A stretch of DNA of 64,000 nucleotides from Bacteroides helcogenes P 36-108 (GTDB taxonomy: Bacteria > Bacteroidota > Bacteroidia > Bacteroidales > Bacteroidaceae). Below the pieces are notes generated by a model. It was not told the origin of the DNA. It was given only the letters and a program-made list of their open reading frames with translations, and did not search any database. Position 1 is the first letter of the stretch. Each line of letters starts with the position of its first letter. The position numbers were made by a program, and so were the translations under genes. The stretch lies in assembly GCF_000186225.1 (NCBI RefSeq), contig NC_014933.1, positions 806,001-870,000 on the forward strand. The letters run 5' to 3'. Positions 37,224-45,465 of this stretch are shown here, one piece after another.

Positions 37224-39191
37224 ATGAAGACATTTGAAGAGCTCGGTGTGTCGGCGGAGATACGCCGTGCCATTGAAGAAATGGGCTACGCATGCCCTAT
37301 GCCGGTACAAGAGGAAGTGATTCCTTATCTTTTAGGAGAAAACAATGACGTAGTAGCCCTTGCACAGACAGGAACCGGAAAGACCGCAGCATTCGGTCTG
37401 CCGCTTATTCAGCAGATTAACGTAAGCAAACGAATTCCACAATCCCTCATCCTCTGCCCCACCCGCGAGCTTTGCTTGCAGATAGCGGGCGACCTGAACG
37501 ACTACTCCAAATACATCAACGGATTACGGGTGCTACCCGTATATGGAGGCTCCTCCATCGAAAGCCAGATACGTGCCTTGAAGCAAGGCGTACACATCAT
37601 AGTAGCCACTCCGGGACGGCTGCTCGACCTTATGGAACGCAAAACCGTCTCCCTTTCTACCATCCAAAACGTGGTGATGGACGAAGCGGATGAAATGTTG
37701 AACATGGGCTTCACCGACAGCATCAACGCCATCCTGGCCGATGTACCGCAAGAACGCAACACACTGCTATTTTCCGCCACCATGAGCCCGGAAATAGCAC
37801 GCATCTCAAAGAATTACCTGCACGACGCCAAAGAAATCACCATAGGACGCAAGAACGAAAGCACCAACAATGTGAAGCATGTGGTGTTCTGCGTACATGC
37901 CAAAGATAAATATGCCGCACTGAAGCGTATTGTGGACTACTACCCGCAGATATACGGCATCATATTCTGCCGCACCCGTAAGGAGACGCAGGAAATAGCC
38001 GACAAACTGATGCAGGAGGGATACAACGCCGACTCGCTGCACGGCGAACTGAGCCAAGCGCAACGTGACGCCGTGATGCAGAAATTCCGCATCCGCAACC
38101 TGCAACTATTAGTGGCTACGGACGTTGCCGCACGCGGTCTGGACGTGGATGACCTGACACATGTCATCAACTACGGGCTGCCCGATGACACAGAGAGCTA
38201 CACCCACCGCAGCGGACGTACGGGACGTGCCGGGAAAACGGGTACATCTATCGCCATCATCAACCTGCGAGAAAAAGGAAAGATGCGTGATATAGAACGC
38301 ATCATCGGTAAGAAGTTCGAGCAAGGTGAAATGCCCACCGCCAACCAAATCTGCGAGAAGCAATTACTGAAAGTGATTGATGACCTGGAGAAAGTAAAGG
38401 TGAACGATGAGGAGATAGAAACCTTCATGCCCGACATCTACCGCAAACTGGACTGGCTGAGCAAGGAAGACCTCATCAAACGCATGGTTTCTCACGAGTT
38501 CAACAAGTTCCTGGATTACTACCGCAACCGCGAAGATATAGAAACCGCCACAGGCAGCGAGCGCGGCGAGCGCAACGCAAGGGGCAGAGAGCGTGGCGAA
38601 CGTGGCAGCAGCAACCGTCAGGCAGAACCGGGCTACAAACGCCTATTCATCAATCTCGGCAAGATGGACAATTTCTTCCCCAATGAGCTTATCGGCTTGC
38701 TGAACAAGAACACCCGCGGACGCATCGAATTGGGACGCATCGACCTGATGCCTAAATTCTCTTTCTTCGAGGTAGAGGAAAAAGAAGCCGGCAATGTGGT
38801 GAAAGCCTTGAACCGCGCCAACTGGAACGGCCGCAAGGTATCTGTGGAGATTGCCGGTGAAGAAAGCGGCAACACAGCCCACGGAGGCAAACGCCGGAAC
38901 GACAGCGAAGGAAGCAGCCGCAGGGGAGCCTATGGAAAAAGAGAGGGCGATGGCAGAAAAGAATACGGAAGCAAGAAAGAATATGGCGACAAGAAGCGCG
39001 GCTACAAGGATGACAAGCCTGCATCCACCCCTTCCGAGAAGAAGAAACCCAGCCGCGAAGAACGCGGCTACACCAAGCAACGCGGCAAGAAGGACGACTG
39101 GAAGCAGTTCTTCCAAGACAAAGAAGGCTTCAAGGATGCCGAACCCGATTTCAGTGAGGAAGGCTGGGCCAAACGGACAAAGAAGAAATAA
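37224..39191 (+). CDS. DEAD-box ATP-dependent RNA helicase with DbpA-type RNA-binding domain and charged tail
   Basis: The 655-residue protein contains all DEAD-box motifs: the Q-motif region (FEELGVSAEIRRAIEEMGY), motif I AQTGTGKT, PTRELCLQIA, motif II DEAD in VMDEADEMLNMGF, motif III SAT, LVATDVAARGLDVDD and motif VI HRSGRTGRAG. Residues about 470-550 form a DbpA/CsdA RNA-binding domain (YKRLFINLGKMDNFFPNELI). The last 100 residues are a low-complexity Arg/Lys/Gly tail. It probably unwinds RNA during ribosome assembly, mRNA decay or cold adaptation. It is single-gene, with a bidirectional terminator shared with dps. Confidence 0.95.
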   Translation: MKTFEELGVSAEIRRAIEEMGYACPMPVQEEVIPYLLGENNDVVALAQTGTGKTAAFGLPLIQQINVSKRIPQSLILCPTRELCLQIAGDLNDYSKYINGLRVLPVYGGSSIESQIRALKQGVHIIVATPGRLLDLMERKTVSLSTIQNVVMDEADEMLNMGFTDSINAILADVPQERNTLLFSATMSPEIARISKNYLHDAKEITIGRKNESTNNVKHVVFCVHAKDKYAALKRIVDYYPQIYGIIFCRTRKETQEIADKLMQEGYNADSLHGELSQAQRDAVMQKFRIRNLQLLVATDVAARGLDVDDLTHVINYGLPDDTESYTHRSGRTGRAGKTGTSIAIINLREKGKMRDIERIIGKKFEQGEMPTANQICEKQLLKVIDDLEKVKVNDEEIETFMPDIYRKLDWLSKEDLIKRMVSHEFNKFLDYYRNREDIETATGSERGERNARGRERGERGSSNRQAEPGYKRLFINLGKMDNFFPNELIGLLNKNTRGRIELGRIDLMPKFSFFEVEEKEAGNVVKALNRANWNGRKVSVEIAGEESGNTAHGGKRRNDSEGSSRRGAYGKREGDGRKEYGSKKEYGDKKRGYKDDKPASTPSEKKKPSREERGYTKQRGKKDDWKQFFQDKEGFKDAEPDFSEEGWAKRTKKK

Positions 39192-39268
39192 AGCAGCCGG
39201 CTGCTCACAAACAGAGCCTCCTCGCTTGCAAGATTCTCCTTTAGCGGGATAAAGTTACATTCACAGAA

Positions 39269-39313
39269 AGAGAGCCGTTCCGGATGCGTTAGCGCAATCC
39301 TGAACGGCTCTCT
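39269..39313. terminator. Bidirectional terminator between helicase and dps
   Basis: A 12-bp perfect stem, AGAGAGCCGTTC at 39269-39280 pairing with GAACGGCTCTCT at 39302-39313, lies between two converging genes. The flanking T-runs are modest on both strands (GTTTATA; CTTTCTG). Confidence 0.75.
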
Positions 39314-39351
39314 GTTTATATATCAAAGGATTATGTCTGAGTGTCTGTTCT

Positions 39352-39840
39352 CTATTTTGCGCAAGTCTTGGTACTGAAAGCCACAAGCATCCACACCATC
39401 TTTTCTTGTTCCTTGAGATAACCGGTAAGCAGGTCGGCAGTCACTACGTCGCCAGCCTCGTCCGCCAGTTCGATGAGCTTGCGTTCTTCAGCAATGAAGT
39501 GCTTGTACGTGTCGAGGATATGGTCAACGGCTTCGCTGCCGCAAGTCACATCGGACACTTCTTTCACGTTGGCCACCTTGAGGTATTCGCTGAACTTGTT
39601 GGTAGGCACACCGCCCAACGTCAGAATGCGTTCTGCAATCTCATCCACCTTGGCGGCGGCATCGTCGTACATGCTCTCGAACTTCTCGTGCAGCACGAAG
39701 AAGCCGTGTCCCTTGATATTCCAGTGAAAACCACGGAGGTTGGTATAATGTACTTGGAAATCAGCCAACAATTGGCTCAATGCAGTTACTACGCCGGCTG
39801 CCTTGTTCTCGTTCAAATTCAGATAATCTAAAGTTTTCAT
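39352..39840 (-). CDS. dps: Dps-family DNA-protecting ferritin-like protein
   Basis: The 162-residue protein carries the Dps ferroxidase motif HWNIKGHGFFVLHEKFESMYDDAAAKVDEIAERI (given here as its key residues: H near 38, H near 49, D near 61 and E near 65). It also has the family segments LADFQVHYTNLRGFHWN and GGVPTNKFSEYL. Twelve subunits form a shell that oxidises and stores iron with hydrogen peroxide, protecting DNA. The divergent oxyR gene, the OxyR operator next to its -33 box and the consensus promoter indicate peroxide induction. Confidence 0.96.
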   Translation of the reverse strand: MKTLDYLNLNENKAAGVVTALSQLLADFQVHYTNLRGFHWNIKGHGFFVLHEKFESMYDDAAAKVDEIAERILTLGGVPTNKFSEYLKVANVKEVSDVTCGSEAVDHILDTYKHFIAEERKLIELADEAGDVVTADLLTGYLKEQEKMVWMLVAFSTKTCAK

Positions 39841-39892
39841 AATTCTATTGTTTTAAAAGGTTTATAAATTCCATTTCTTTTGTTTTGTGTTG

Positions 39893-39924
39893 CAAAGATA
39901 AGGGAGAAAGCAATGCGCGTCAAA
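39893..39924 (-). promoter_or_regulatory. dps promoter
   Basis: On the minus strand TTTG (39924-39921) and TATCTTTG (39900-39893) are separated by 20 bases, a full match to the Bacteroides consensus. The OxyR operator begins at the -33 box, the position of an activator. Confidence 0.8.
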
Positions 39925-39959
39925 CAGATAATTTCTATCTTTGCATAGACGAATTCTAT
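39924..39959. promoter_or_regulatory. OxyR operator in the dps-oxyR divergent region
   Basis: The pattern is ACAG-N7-CTAT-N6-ATAG-N7-CTAT, with ATAG at 39945 and CTAT at 39956 exact. It matches the E. coli OxyR layout of four tetramers except that the middle gap is six rather than seven. The plus-strand octamer TATCTTTG at 39936-39943, a likely oxyR -7 box, lies inside it, so binding would activate dps and repress oxyR. Confidence 0.75.
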
Positions 39960-39986
39960 ATATAACCTTCAAATGAGCTGTTCATC

Positions 39987-40913
39987 ATGACTCTACAACA
40001 ATTAGAATACATCCTTGCCGTCAATCAGTTCCGGCATTTTGCCAGGGCAGCCGAATACTGCCGTGTGACCCAACCTACCCTGAGCGCCATGATACAGAAA
40101 CTGGAAGAAGAACTGGATATCAGAATATTCGACCGCAGCCAACAACCCGTATGCCCCACTCCCATCGGCATTCATATCATAGAACAAGCGCAGAATATAT
40201 TGGTTCAGACAAACCGCATAAAAAGTATCATAGAAGAAAAAAAGCATTCACTCACCGGAACCTTCAAGCTGGGCATACTTCCCACCATAGCCCCATACCT
40301 TCTTCCTCGTTTCTTTCCGGAACTGATGAAGAAATATCCCGAACTTGACATCAGGGTAGTAGAGATGAAGACAAACGACATCAAAAAGGCATTGCAAACC
40401 GGAGAAATAGACACAGGCATCGTTGCAAGTCTGGCAGGAATGGAGGAATTCCGGCAGACTCCCCTATTCTACGAACAATTCTTTGCTTATGTGGCGCGTG
40501 AAAACCCTCTCTTCAACAATGAAGTAATCCGCACCTCCGACCTGACAGGCGAACAGCTTTGGCTATTGGACGAAGGACATTGCTTCCGTGACCAGTTGGT
40601 ACGTTTTTGCCAACTGAAGGCGGCACGTGCCAGCCAGCTTGCCTACCATCTGGGCAGCATGGAGACTTTTATGCGCATGGTGGAAAGCGGTAAAGGCATC
40701 ACCTTTATCCCCGAACTGGCGGTTCTGCAATTGGGCGACGCCCAAAGGGAACTGGTACGCCCCTTCGCCATTCCCTGTCCCACACGGCAGATTGTCATGC
40801 TGACCAACAAGGATTTCATCCGCTATACTCTGCTCGAAGCACTAAGCAAAGAGATACGATGCGCAGTGCCCGGAGAAATGCTTTCTCTAAAGGCAACCCA
40901 GATAGCCATATAG
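39987..40913 (+). CDS. oxyR: LysR-type hydrogen peroxide-sensing regulator OxyR
   Basis: The 308-residue protein has an N-terminal LysR helix-turn-helix (FARAAEYCRVTQPTLSAMIQKLEEELD) and a periplasmic-binding-protein-like regulatory domain. The redox cysteines fall exactly at C199 and C208 (GHCFRDQLVRFC), the same positions and spacing as in E. coli OxyR, where peroxide forms a C199-C208 disulfide. LDEGHC and GITFIPELA are also conserved. Its neighbours dps and ahpC/ahpF are the classic regulon, and each has an OxyR-like site upstream. One half-site of the ahpC operator overlaps the oxyR stop codon. Confidence 0.96.
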   Translation: MTLQQLEYILAVNQFRHFARAAEYCRVTQPTLSAMIQKLEEELDIRIFDRSQQPVCPTPIGIHIIEQAQNILVQTNRIKSIIEEKKHSLTGTFKLGILPTIAPYLLPRFFPELMKKYPELDIRVVEMKTNDIKKALQTGEIDTGIVASLAGMEEFRQTPLFYEQFFAYVARENPLFNNEVIRTSDLTGEQLWLLDEGHCFRDQLVRFCQLKAARASQLAYHLGSMETFMRMVESGKGITFIPELAVLQLGDAQRELVRPFAIPCPTRQIVMLTNKDFIRYTLLEALSKEIRCAVPGEMLSLKATQIAI

Positions 40914-40945
40914 ATTTTATCTATCGGTTCATAAAGCTTTTCAAT
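40910..40945. promoter_or_regulatory. OxyR operator upstream of ahpC
   Basis: ATAGATTTTATCTAT at 40910-40924 is a perfect dyad of the form ATAG-N7-CTAT. It is followed after six bases by ATAA-N7-CAAT (40931-40945), a weaker second half. The layout equals that of the dps-oxyR operator, including the six-base middle gap. It begins on the oxyR stop codon and ends 7 bases before the ahpC -33 box. Confidence 0.75.
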
Positions 40946-40952
40946 CGGATTT

Positions 40953-40985
40953 TTTGTTATACTGGAAAAAAATGCTATATTTTTG
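40953..40985 (+). promoter_or_regulatory. ahpC promoter
   Basis: TTTG at 40953-40956 and TATTTTTG at 40978-40985 are separated by 21 bases, matching the Bacteroides consensus. The OxyR operator ends just upstream. Confidence 0.8.
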
Positions 40986-41027
40986 CATCGGTAAAACAAA
41001 ATACTAAACCTAATAAAAAGTAAAATT

Positions 41028-41594
41028 ATGGAACCGATTATCAACTCTCAACTCCCTGAATTCAAAGTTCAGGCTTTCCAGAACGGAAACTTCAAGACTG
41101 TATCAAGCGAAGACGTAAAAGGCAAATGGGCCATCTTCTTCTTCTATCCGGCAGACTTTACTTTTGTATGCCCCACCGAACTGGTGGACATCGCCGAGAA
41201 ATATGAGCAATTCCAAGCCATGGGCGTGGAAGTATATTCTGTGAGTACAGACTCGCACTTCGTACACAAAGCATGGCACGACGCTTCCGAGAGTATCCGC
41301 AAAATCAAGTACCCGATGCTGGCAGACCCGACGGGGGTGCTGAGCCGTGGCTTCGGCGTGATGATTGAAGAAGACGGAATGGCCTATCGCGGCACGTTCG
41401 TAGTGAATCCCGAAGGTAAAATCAAGATCGCCGAAATACAGGACAACAGTATCGGACGCAATGCGGATGAACTGCTCCGCAAAGTGGAAGCTGCCCAATT
41501 CGTGGCAACCCATGACGGCGAAGTCTGCCCTGCCAAATGGAAAAAAGGCGCAGATACGCTGAAGCCAAGCATCGACCTTGTAGGCAAGATTTGA
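41028..41594 (+). CDS. ahpC: Alkyl hydroperoxide reductase peroxiredoxin AhpC
   Basis: The 188-residue typical 2-Cys peroxiredoxin has the peroxidatic C48 in DFTFVCPTEL and the resolving C167 in GEVCPAKWKKG. STDSHFVHKAWHD and RGTFVVNPEGKI are also typical. It reduces hydrogen peroxide and organic hydroperoxides and is re-reduced by AhpF, encoded 190 bases downstream. Expression is predicted to be OxyR-activated from the consensus promoter. An unusual 22-bp hairpin array separates it from ahpF and may reduce transcription of the second gene. Confidence 0.97.
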   Translation: MEPIINSQLPEFKVQAFQNGNFKTVSSEDVKGKWAIFFFYPADFTFVCPTELVDIAEKYEQFQAMGVEVYSVSTDSHFVHKAWHDASESIRKIKYPMLADPTGVLSRGFGVMIEEDGMAYRGTFVVNPEGKIKIAEIQDNSIGRNADELLRKVEAAQFVATHDGEVCPAKWKKGADTLKPSIDLVGKI

Positions 41595-41598
41595 CCTC

Positions 41599-41715
41599 TA
41601 AGCAGTGCCAACTTAGTTTCATAGTTTGACACCGTTGGTTTCATGGCCAGAAACCGATGGTGTCAAAGCTTGAAACCGATGGTTCCAAAGCTTGAAACCA
41701 ACGGTTCCCAAACAT
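41599..41715. repeat. Head-to-head array of 22-bp units between ahpC and ahpF
   Basis: Three direct units start at 41650, 41672 and 41694 (GAAACCGATGGTGTCAAAG and close variants). Two inverted units occupy 41621-41642 (close) and 41599-41620 (diverged). The arms are separated by seven bases, ATGGCCA. Each unit is itself near-palindromic (GAAACC-N3-GGTTCC). In RNA the two central units would form a hairpin of about 15 bp with two mismatches (GACACCGTTGGTTTC against GAAACCGATGGTGTC). Confidence 0.8.
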
Positions 41716-41784
41716 GGAAGCATCAATGCCACTCCGGACAAACAACCGTATCCTATCCCCCCCCAACAACAATCCCCATCAATC

Positions 41785-43344
41785 ATGTTAGAAACAAGTA
41801 TTTCAGACCAAGTGCGGAGCGTATTCCAGCAATTGGAAGCCCGCTATATCTTCCACATCACCTACCATCCCAAGCACGAACAGGCCGGGGAGCTCCTTGA
41901 GTTCCTGAACGATGTGGCAAGCTGTTCCGACAAACTGTCCTGCCGGACGACCGAAACCGACGAGCCCAAACTGGAGTTCGCGCTGCTGAAGGAAGGCAGG
42001 AAAACCGGAATAACATTCCGTGGCATCCCCACCGGACACGAGTTCACCTCTCTGCTGCTCGCCGTGCTCAATGCCGATGGAAAGGGTAAAAATCTGCCGG
42101 ACGAAACCATCAGCCGCCGCATCAGGGCACTGAAAGGCCCCGTCCGTCTGCAAACCTACGTGTCGCTGACCTGCACCAACTGCCCCGACATAGTGCAAGC
42201 TCTAAACATCATGGCGTTATTGAATCCGCAGATTACGCATGAAATGACAGACGGGGCCATCTTCCAGAAAGAAGCGGACGACCTGAAAATACAAGCCGTA
42301 CCATCCGTCTATGCCAACGGCAAGCAGTTTCATGTGGGACGCGGTTCATTAGGCGAGCTTCTACAGAAGTTGGAAAAAAGCTTCGGCAGCCTGCCGGATG
42401 CGGAAAACAGCCCAATTCACCGGGAATTTGACGTACTGGTTCTTGGTGGCGGCCCTGCAGGAGCCTCCGCAGCCATTTATTCTGCCCGTAAGGGATTACG
42501 CGTGGCTGTCGTTGCCGGACGGATCGGCGGACAAGTAAAGGAAACCGTAGGCATAGAGAACCTTATCTCCATTCCCCAAACCACGGGCGCACAACTTGCC
42601 GATGCACTCAGGAGTCACATAGGGCATTATCCGATACAGATCTTTGAAGACCGCAGCATAGAGAAAGCCGAACTGCAAGGCAAAGAGAAGAAAATATTTG
42701 CCGGAGGAGGAGAAACATTCATCGCCCCGGCAGTAATCATCGCCACAGGCGCCAGTTGGCGGCGGCTCAATGTAGAAGGTGAGGCAGAGTACATCGGACG
42801 CGGTGTAGCCTTTTGCCCGCATTGCGACGGGCCGTTCTATCAAGGCAAGGAGGTAGCCGTCATCGGGGGAGGGAACTCAGGCATCGAGGCGGCCATCGAC
42901 CTGGCAGGCATTTGTAAGAAGGTAACCGTCTTCGAGTTTGCCGACACGCTGAAGGCTGACCGGATATTGCAGGAAAAAGCCCAAAGTCTGCCGAACGTAG
43001 AAATATTCACTTCCTCGCAAACCATGAAAGTGACGGGCAACGGAGATAAAGTAACAGCCATCCGCATAAAAAACCGCCTTACAGATGAAGAACGTGATTA
43101 TTCTTTGGACGGTATCTTTGTACAAATAGGTCTGGCTGCCAACAGCGCGCCTTTTCGCGACGCACTGGATACAACTCCGATAGGCGAAATCAAGACAGAT
43201 GCCTTCTGCCGTACCACCCTACCGGGTGTATATGCCGCAGGGGACGTGTCAAACGTGCCTTATAAACAGATTATCATTGCGATGGGCGAAGGCGCTAAAG
43301 CTGCGCTTTCTGCATTCGACGACCGGGTAAGAGGAGCTCTTTGA
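41785..43344 (+). CDS. ahpF: Alkyl hydroperoxide reductase flavoprotein subunit AhpF
   Basis: The start at 41785 (MLETSISDQVRSVFQQLEAR) gives 519 residues, the normal AhpF length; the frame is open further upstream through the repeat array, but that extension (PKHGSINATPDKQ) is repeat-derived. The N-terminal tandem thioredoxin fold carries CTNC (TCTNCPDIVQ). The FAD domain has LVLGGGPAGASAAIYSARKG, the NADH domain has AVIGGGNSGIEAAIDLAG, and the active-site disulfide is CPHC (AFCPHCDGPFYQGK). It passes electrons from NADH to AhpC. The last 50 bases overlap the 3' end of the convergent DPP7 gene. Confidence 0.97.
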   Translation: MLETSISDQVRSVFQQLEARYIFHITYHPKHEQAGELLEFLNDVASCSDKLSCRTTETDEPKLEFALLKEGRKTGITFRGIPTGHEFTSLLLAVLNADGKGKNLPDETISRRIRALKGPVRLQTYVSLTCTNCPDIVQALNIMALLNPQITHEMTDGAIFQKEADDLKIQAVPSVYANGKQFHVGRGSLGELLQKLEKSFGSLPDAENSPIHREFDVLVLGGGPAGASAAIYSARKGLRVAVVAGRIGGQVKETVGIENLISIPQTTGAQLADALRSHIGHYPIQIFEDRSIEKAELQGKEKKIFAGGGETFIAPAVIIATGASWRRLNVEGEAEYIGRGVAFCPHCDGPFYQGKEVAVIGGGNSGIEAAIDLAGICKKVTVFEFADTLKADRILQEKAQSLPNVEIFTSSQTMKVTGNGDKVTAIRIKNRLTDEERDYSLDGIFVQIGLAANSAPFRDALDTTPIGEIKTDAFCRTTLPGVYAAGDVSNVPYKQIIIAMGEGAKAALSAFDDRVRGAL

Positions 43345-45454
43345 TCAAGTTTTCCGCCTTTCCGTATTTCTCAATCATGAACAGCATGTAGCGCACATCC
43401 ACTCCGATGGTGCGCTGCATCTTCGGTTCATAAAGGATGTCGCTGCTCATAGCTTCCCAATTACCGTCGAAAGCAAGCCCAAGCAACTCGCCTCGGGCAT
43501 TGAACATGGCACTGCCCGAATTGCCGCCCGTAATATCGTTGTCCGATATGAAACAAACCTTCATTTCACCCTTTTCATCGGCATATCTGCCAAAATCACC
43601 GGAAGAAAGTAAAGACCGGATTTCCGGCTGTACCTCAAAGTCAACATCACCCACATGGGCTCTCACTTTCTCTAAAACACCTTTTGCGGTTGTATAGTAA
43701 GCATATTCCACCCCGTCAAACGGAGCATAGCCGCACACTGTGCCAAAGCTAAGGCGCATGGTGGAATTGGCATCGGGATAGAAATTGCGGGAAGCATACA
43801 TCCTGCGCACCGCAGCGTTCAGCAGACGTTCGTTCCGCTGGATTTCACCGGATGCCTGCTGCACCTGCATGTTCATCTCAAACAGTTTCGTTATCAGGTC
43901 GATACCTAAAGTAATGGCTGGATCATCGTAAATATGATAAGTGCTGTCCTGCTCCAGAAAACGTTTCAATCCACGGGGAGTAGTTAATTCGGAATGGGCA
44001 TAGAGGCTGTCCACATAGGCACGGCAGTTACCGCCGTACAAAGTATCAATGGCCTGATAAGGTGCAGGAAGATAAGTGGCATCCACTTTAGAGCGATATT
44101 CCTTCAACAGAGCCGTGAATACTTCCTTGTCCATATCAAGGTCGAGGTTAGCATATTTCTCTACAATGGCTTTCAGACCGGCTATCACAGTCTTTTCTTC
44201 ACCTTCAAAGTCGAAATTCAGCAGAGACAATGCCTGCTGTATCAGTTCGGGGCCATTCAAAAAAGCCTCAACGAAATAAGCTTGCGCGCGATTGGTTTCC
44301 CGACGGTTCTTGTAATTCAGCTCCAAATCGGAAAAGAGATGAAGCAGTTGCTCCTGTTCTCCGGGCGTCTGCCTGATCCAACGGCGGAGCTCCTGTTCCA
44401 TCGCCCGCTTCTTGTCGAGTACATGAAGCTTCCGCACAGCCCGGTTCACCCCGATGCTATTCTTCCAATAATTGGAACTTTCATCGTACTTAGAAGCATA
44501 TTTGATACGGACGCTGTCGCGTTTGTCCATTTCGCGTTTCCAGATGGCCTGCTTCACGCCACGCACGTCGATCTGTGCCTGATTGGTATTCTGCACCATC
44601 TCTTCGATACCGAAAGAAGACAGATAACGGTCTGTGCTTCCCGGATAACCCAAAGTCATGCAAAAAGAACCTTCACGGTAACCATCCAGTGATATCGGGG
44701 CTACATATTCGGGATGATAAGGCACATTATCAGGAGAATAATCGGCAGGGCGGTTACTACTGTCGGCATAGATGCGGAAAACGCTGAAATCGCCTGTATG
44801 CCGGGGCCATTCCCAATTATCCGTATCCCAGCCGAACTTGCCCACCGAGGAAGGCGGGGCAAACACCAGACGAACGTCATTATAGTCTCGATAAACGGAC
44901 AACCAGAACTCATTGCCTCCATAGTAAGCATCCACCACTCCCACCAAAGTGGAGTCTTTGCTTGACACCTCTTCACCGACAAGCAACATCATAGAGTCCA
45001 CGACAGCAGAGCGCACCGCTTCATCCATGTCCGGGGCAACGGCGCCGAGCACACGCCTTGTCACGTCTTCCTGCTTCAGCAGAAAACGTACATAAAGTTC
45101 AGGATTCGGCAATTCTTCACTTTTACTGCGTGCCACAAAGCCATCCTTCAGGTAGTCATGCTCCACGGTAGAATGCTGCTGTATGCTGCTGAAACCACAA
45201 TGATGATTGGTGAATACCAGCCCGTCTTCCGACACTACGACTCCGGAACAAAAGCCACCGAAACTGACGACGGCATCTTTCAAAGAAGGACGTTTGGGGC
45301 TGTACAGTTCAGCCGCAGGCATCTGCAAGCCCAATTCCTTCATTGATTCACGCGTCTTCCTGTTCAGGTTACCCAGCATCCACATTCCCTCGTCTGCCTG
45401 CCCTGCCAGTGTGAAAAGGCAACAGGCGGCTATAATCGCAAATTTCAGTTTCAT
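43295..45454 (-). CDS. S46-family dipeptidyl-peptidase (DPP7 type)
   Basis: The 719-residue periplasmic serine peptidase has a signal peptide (IIAACCLFTLAGQADEG). The catalytic histidine lies in VFTNHHCGFSSIQQHS near residue 90, the aspartate region in NDVRLVFAPP, and the serine in DITGGNSGSAMFNARGELLG near residue 650. The residue that separates the two S46 types appears to be glycine (LAFDGNWEAMSSD), pointing to DPP7-like hydrophobic specificity rather than the arginine of acidic-specific DPP11. It removes dipeptides from peptide N-termini for uptake. It is the last gene of a run after ruvB, flippase and DUF389, 11 bases behind the DUF389 gene. Confidence 0.92.
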   Translation of the reverse strand: MKLKFAIIAACCLFTLAGQADEGMWMLGNLNRKTRESMKELGLQMPAAELYSPKRPSLKDAVVSFGGFCSGVVVSEDGLVFTNHHCGFSSIQQHSTVEHDYLKDGFVARSKSEELPNPELYVRFLLKQEDVTRRVLGAVAPDMDEAVRSAVVDSMMLLVGEEVSSKDSTLVGVVDAYYGGNEFWLSVYRDYNDVRLVFAPPSSVGKFGWDTDNWEWPRHTGDFSVFRIYADSSNRPADYSPDNVPYHPEYVAPISLDGYREGSFCMTLGYPGSTDRYLSSFGIEEMVQNTNQAQIDVRGVKQAIWKREMDKRDSVRIKYASKYDESSNYWKNSIGVNRAVRKLHVLDKKRAMEQELRRWIRQTPGEQEQLLHLFSDLELNYKNRRETNRAQAYFVEAFLNGPELIQQALSLLNFDFEGEEKTVIAGLKAIVEKYANLDLDMDKEVFTALLKEYRSKVDATYLPAPYQAIDTLYGGNCRAYVDSLYAHSELTTPRGLKRFLEQDSTYHIYDDPAITLGIDLITKLFEMNMQVQQASGEIQRNERLLNAAVRRMYASRNFYPDANSTMRLSFGTVCGYAPFDGVEYAYYTTAKGVLEKVRAHVGDVDFEVQPEIRSLLSSGDFGRYADEKGEMKVCFISDNDITGGNSGSAMFNARGELLGLAFDGNWEAMSSDILYEPKMQRTIGVDVRYMLFMIEKYGKAENLIKELLLPGRRMQKAQL

Positions 45455-45465
45455 TCCAGTATTTT

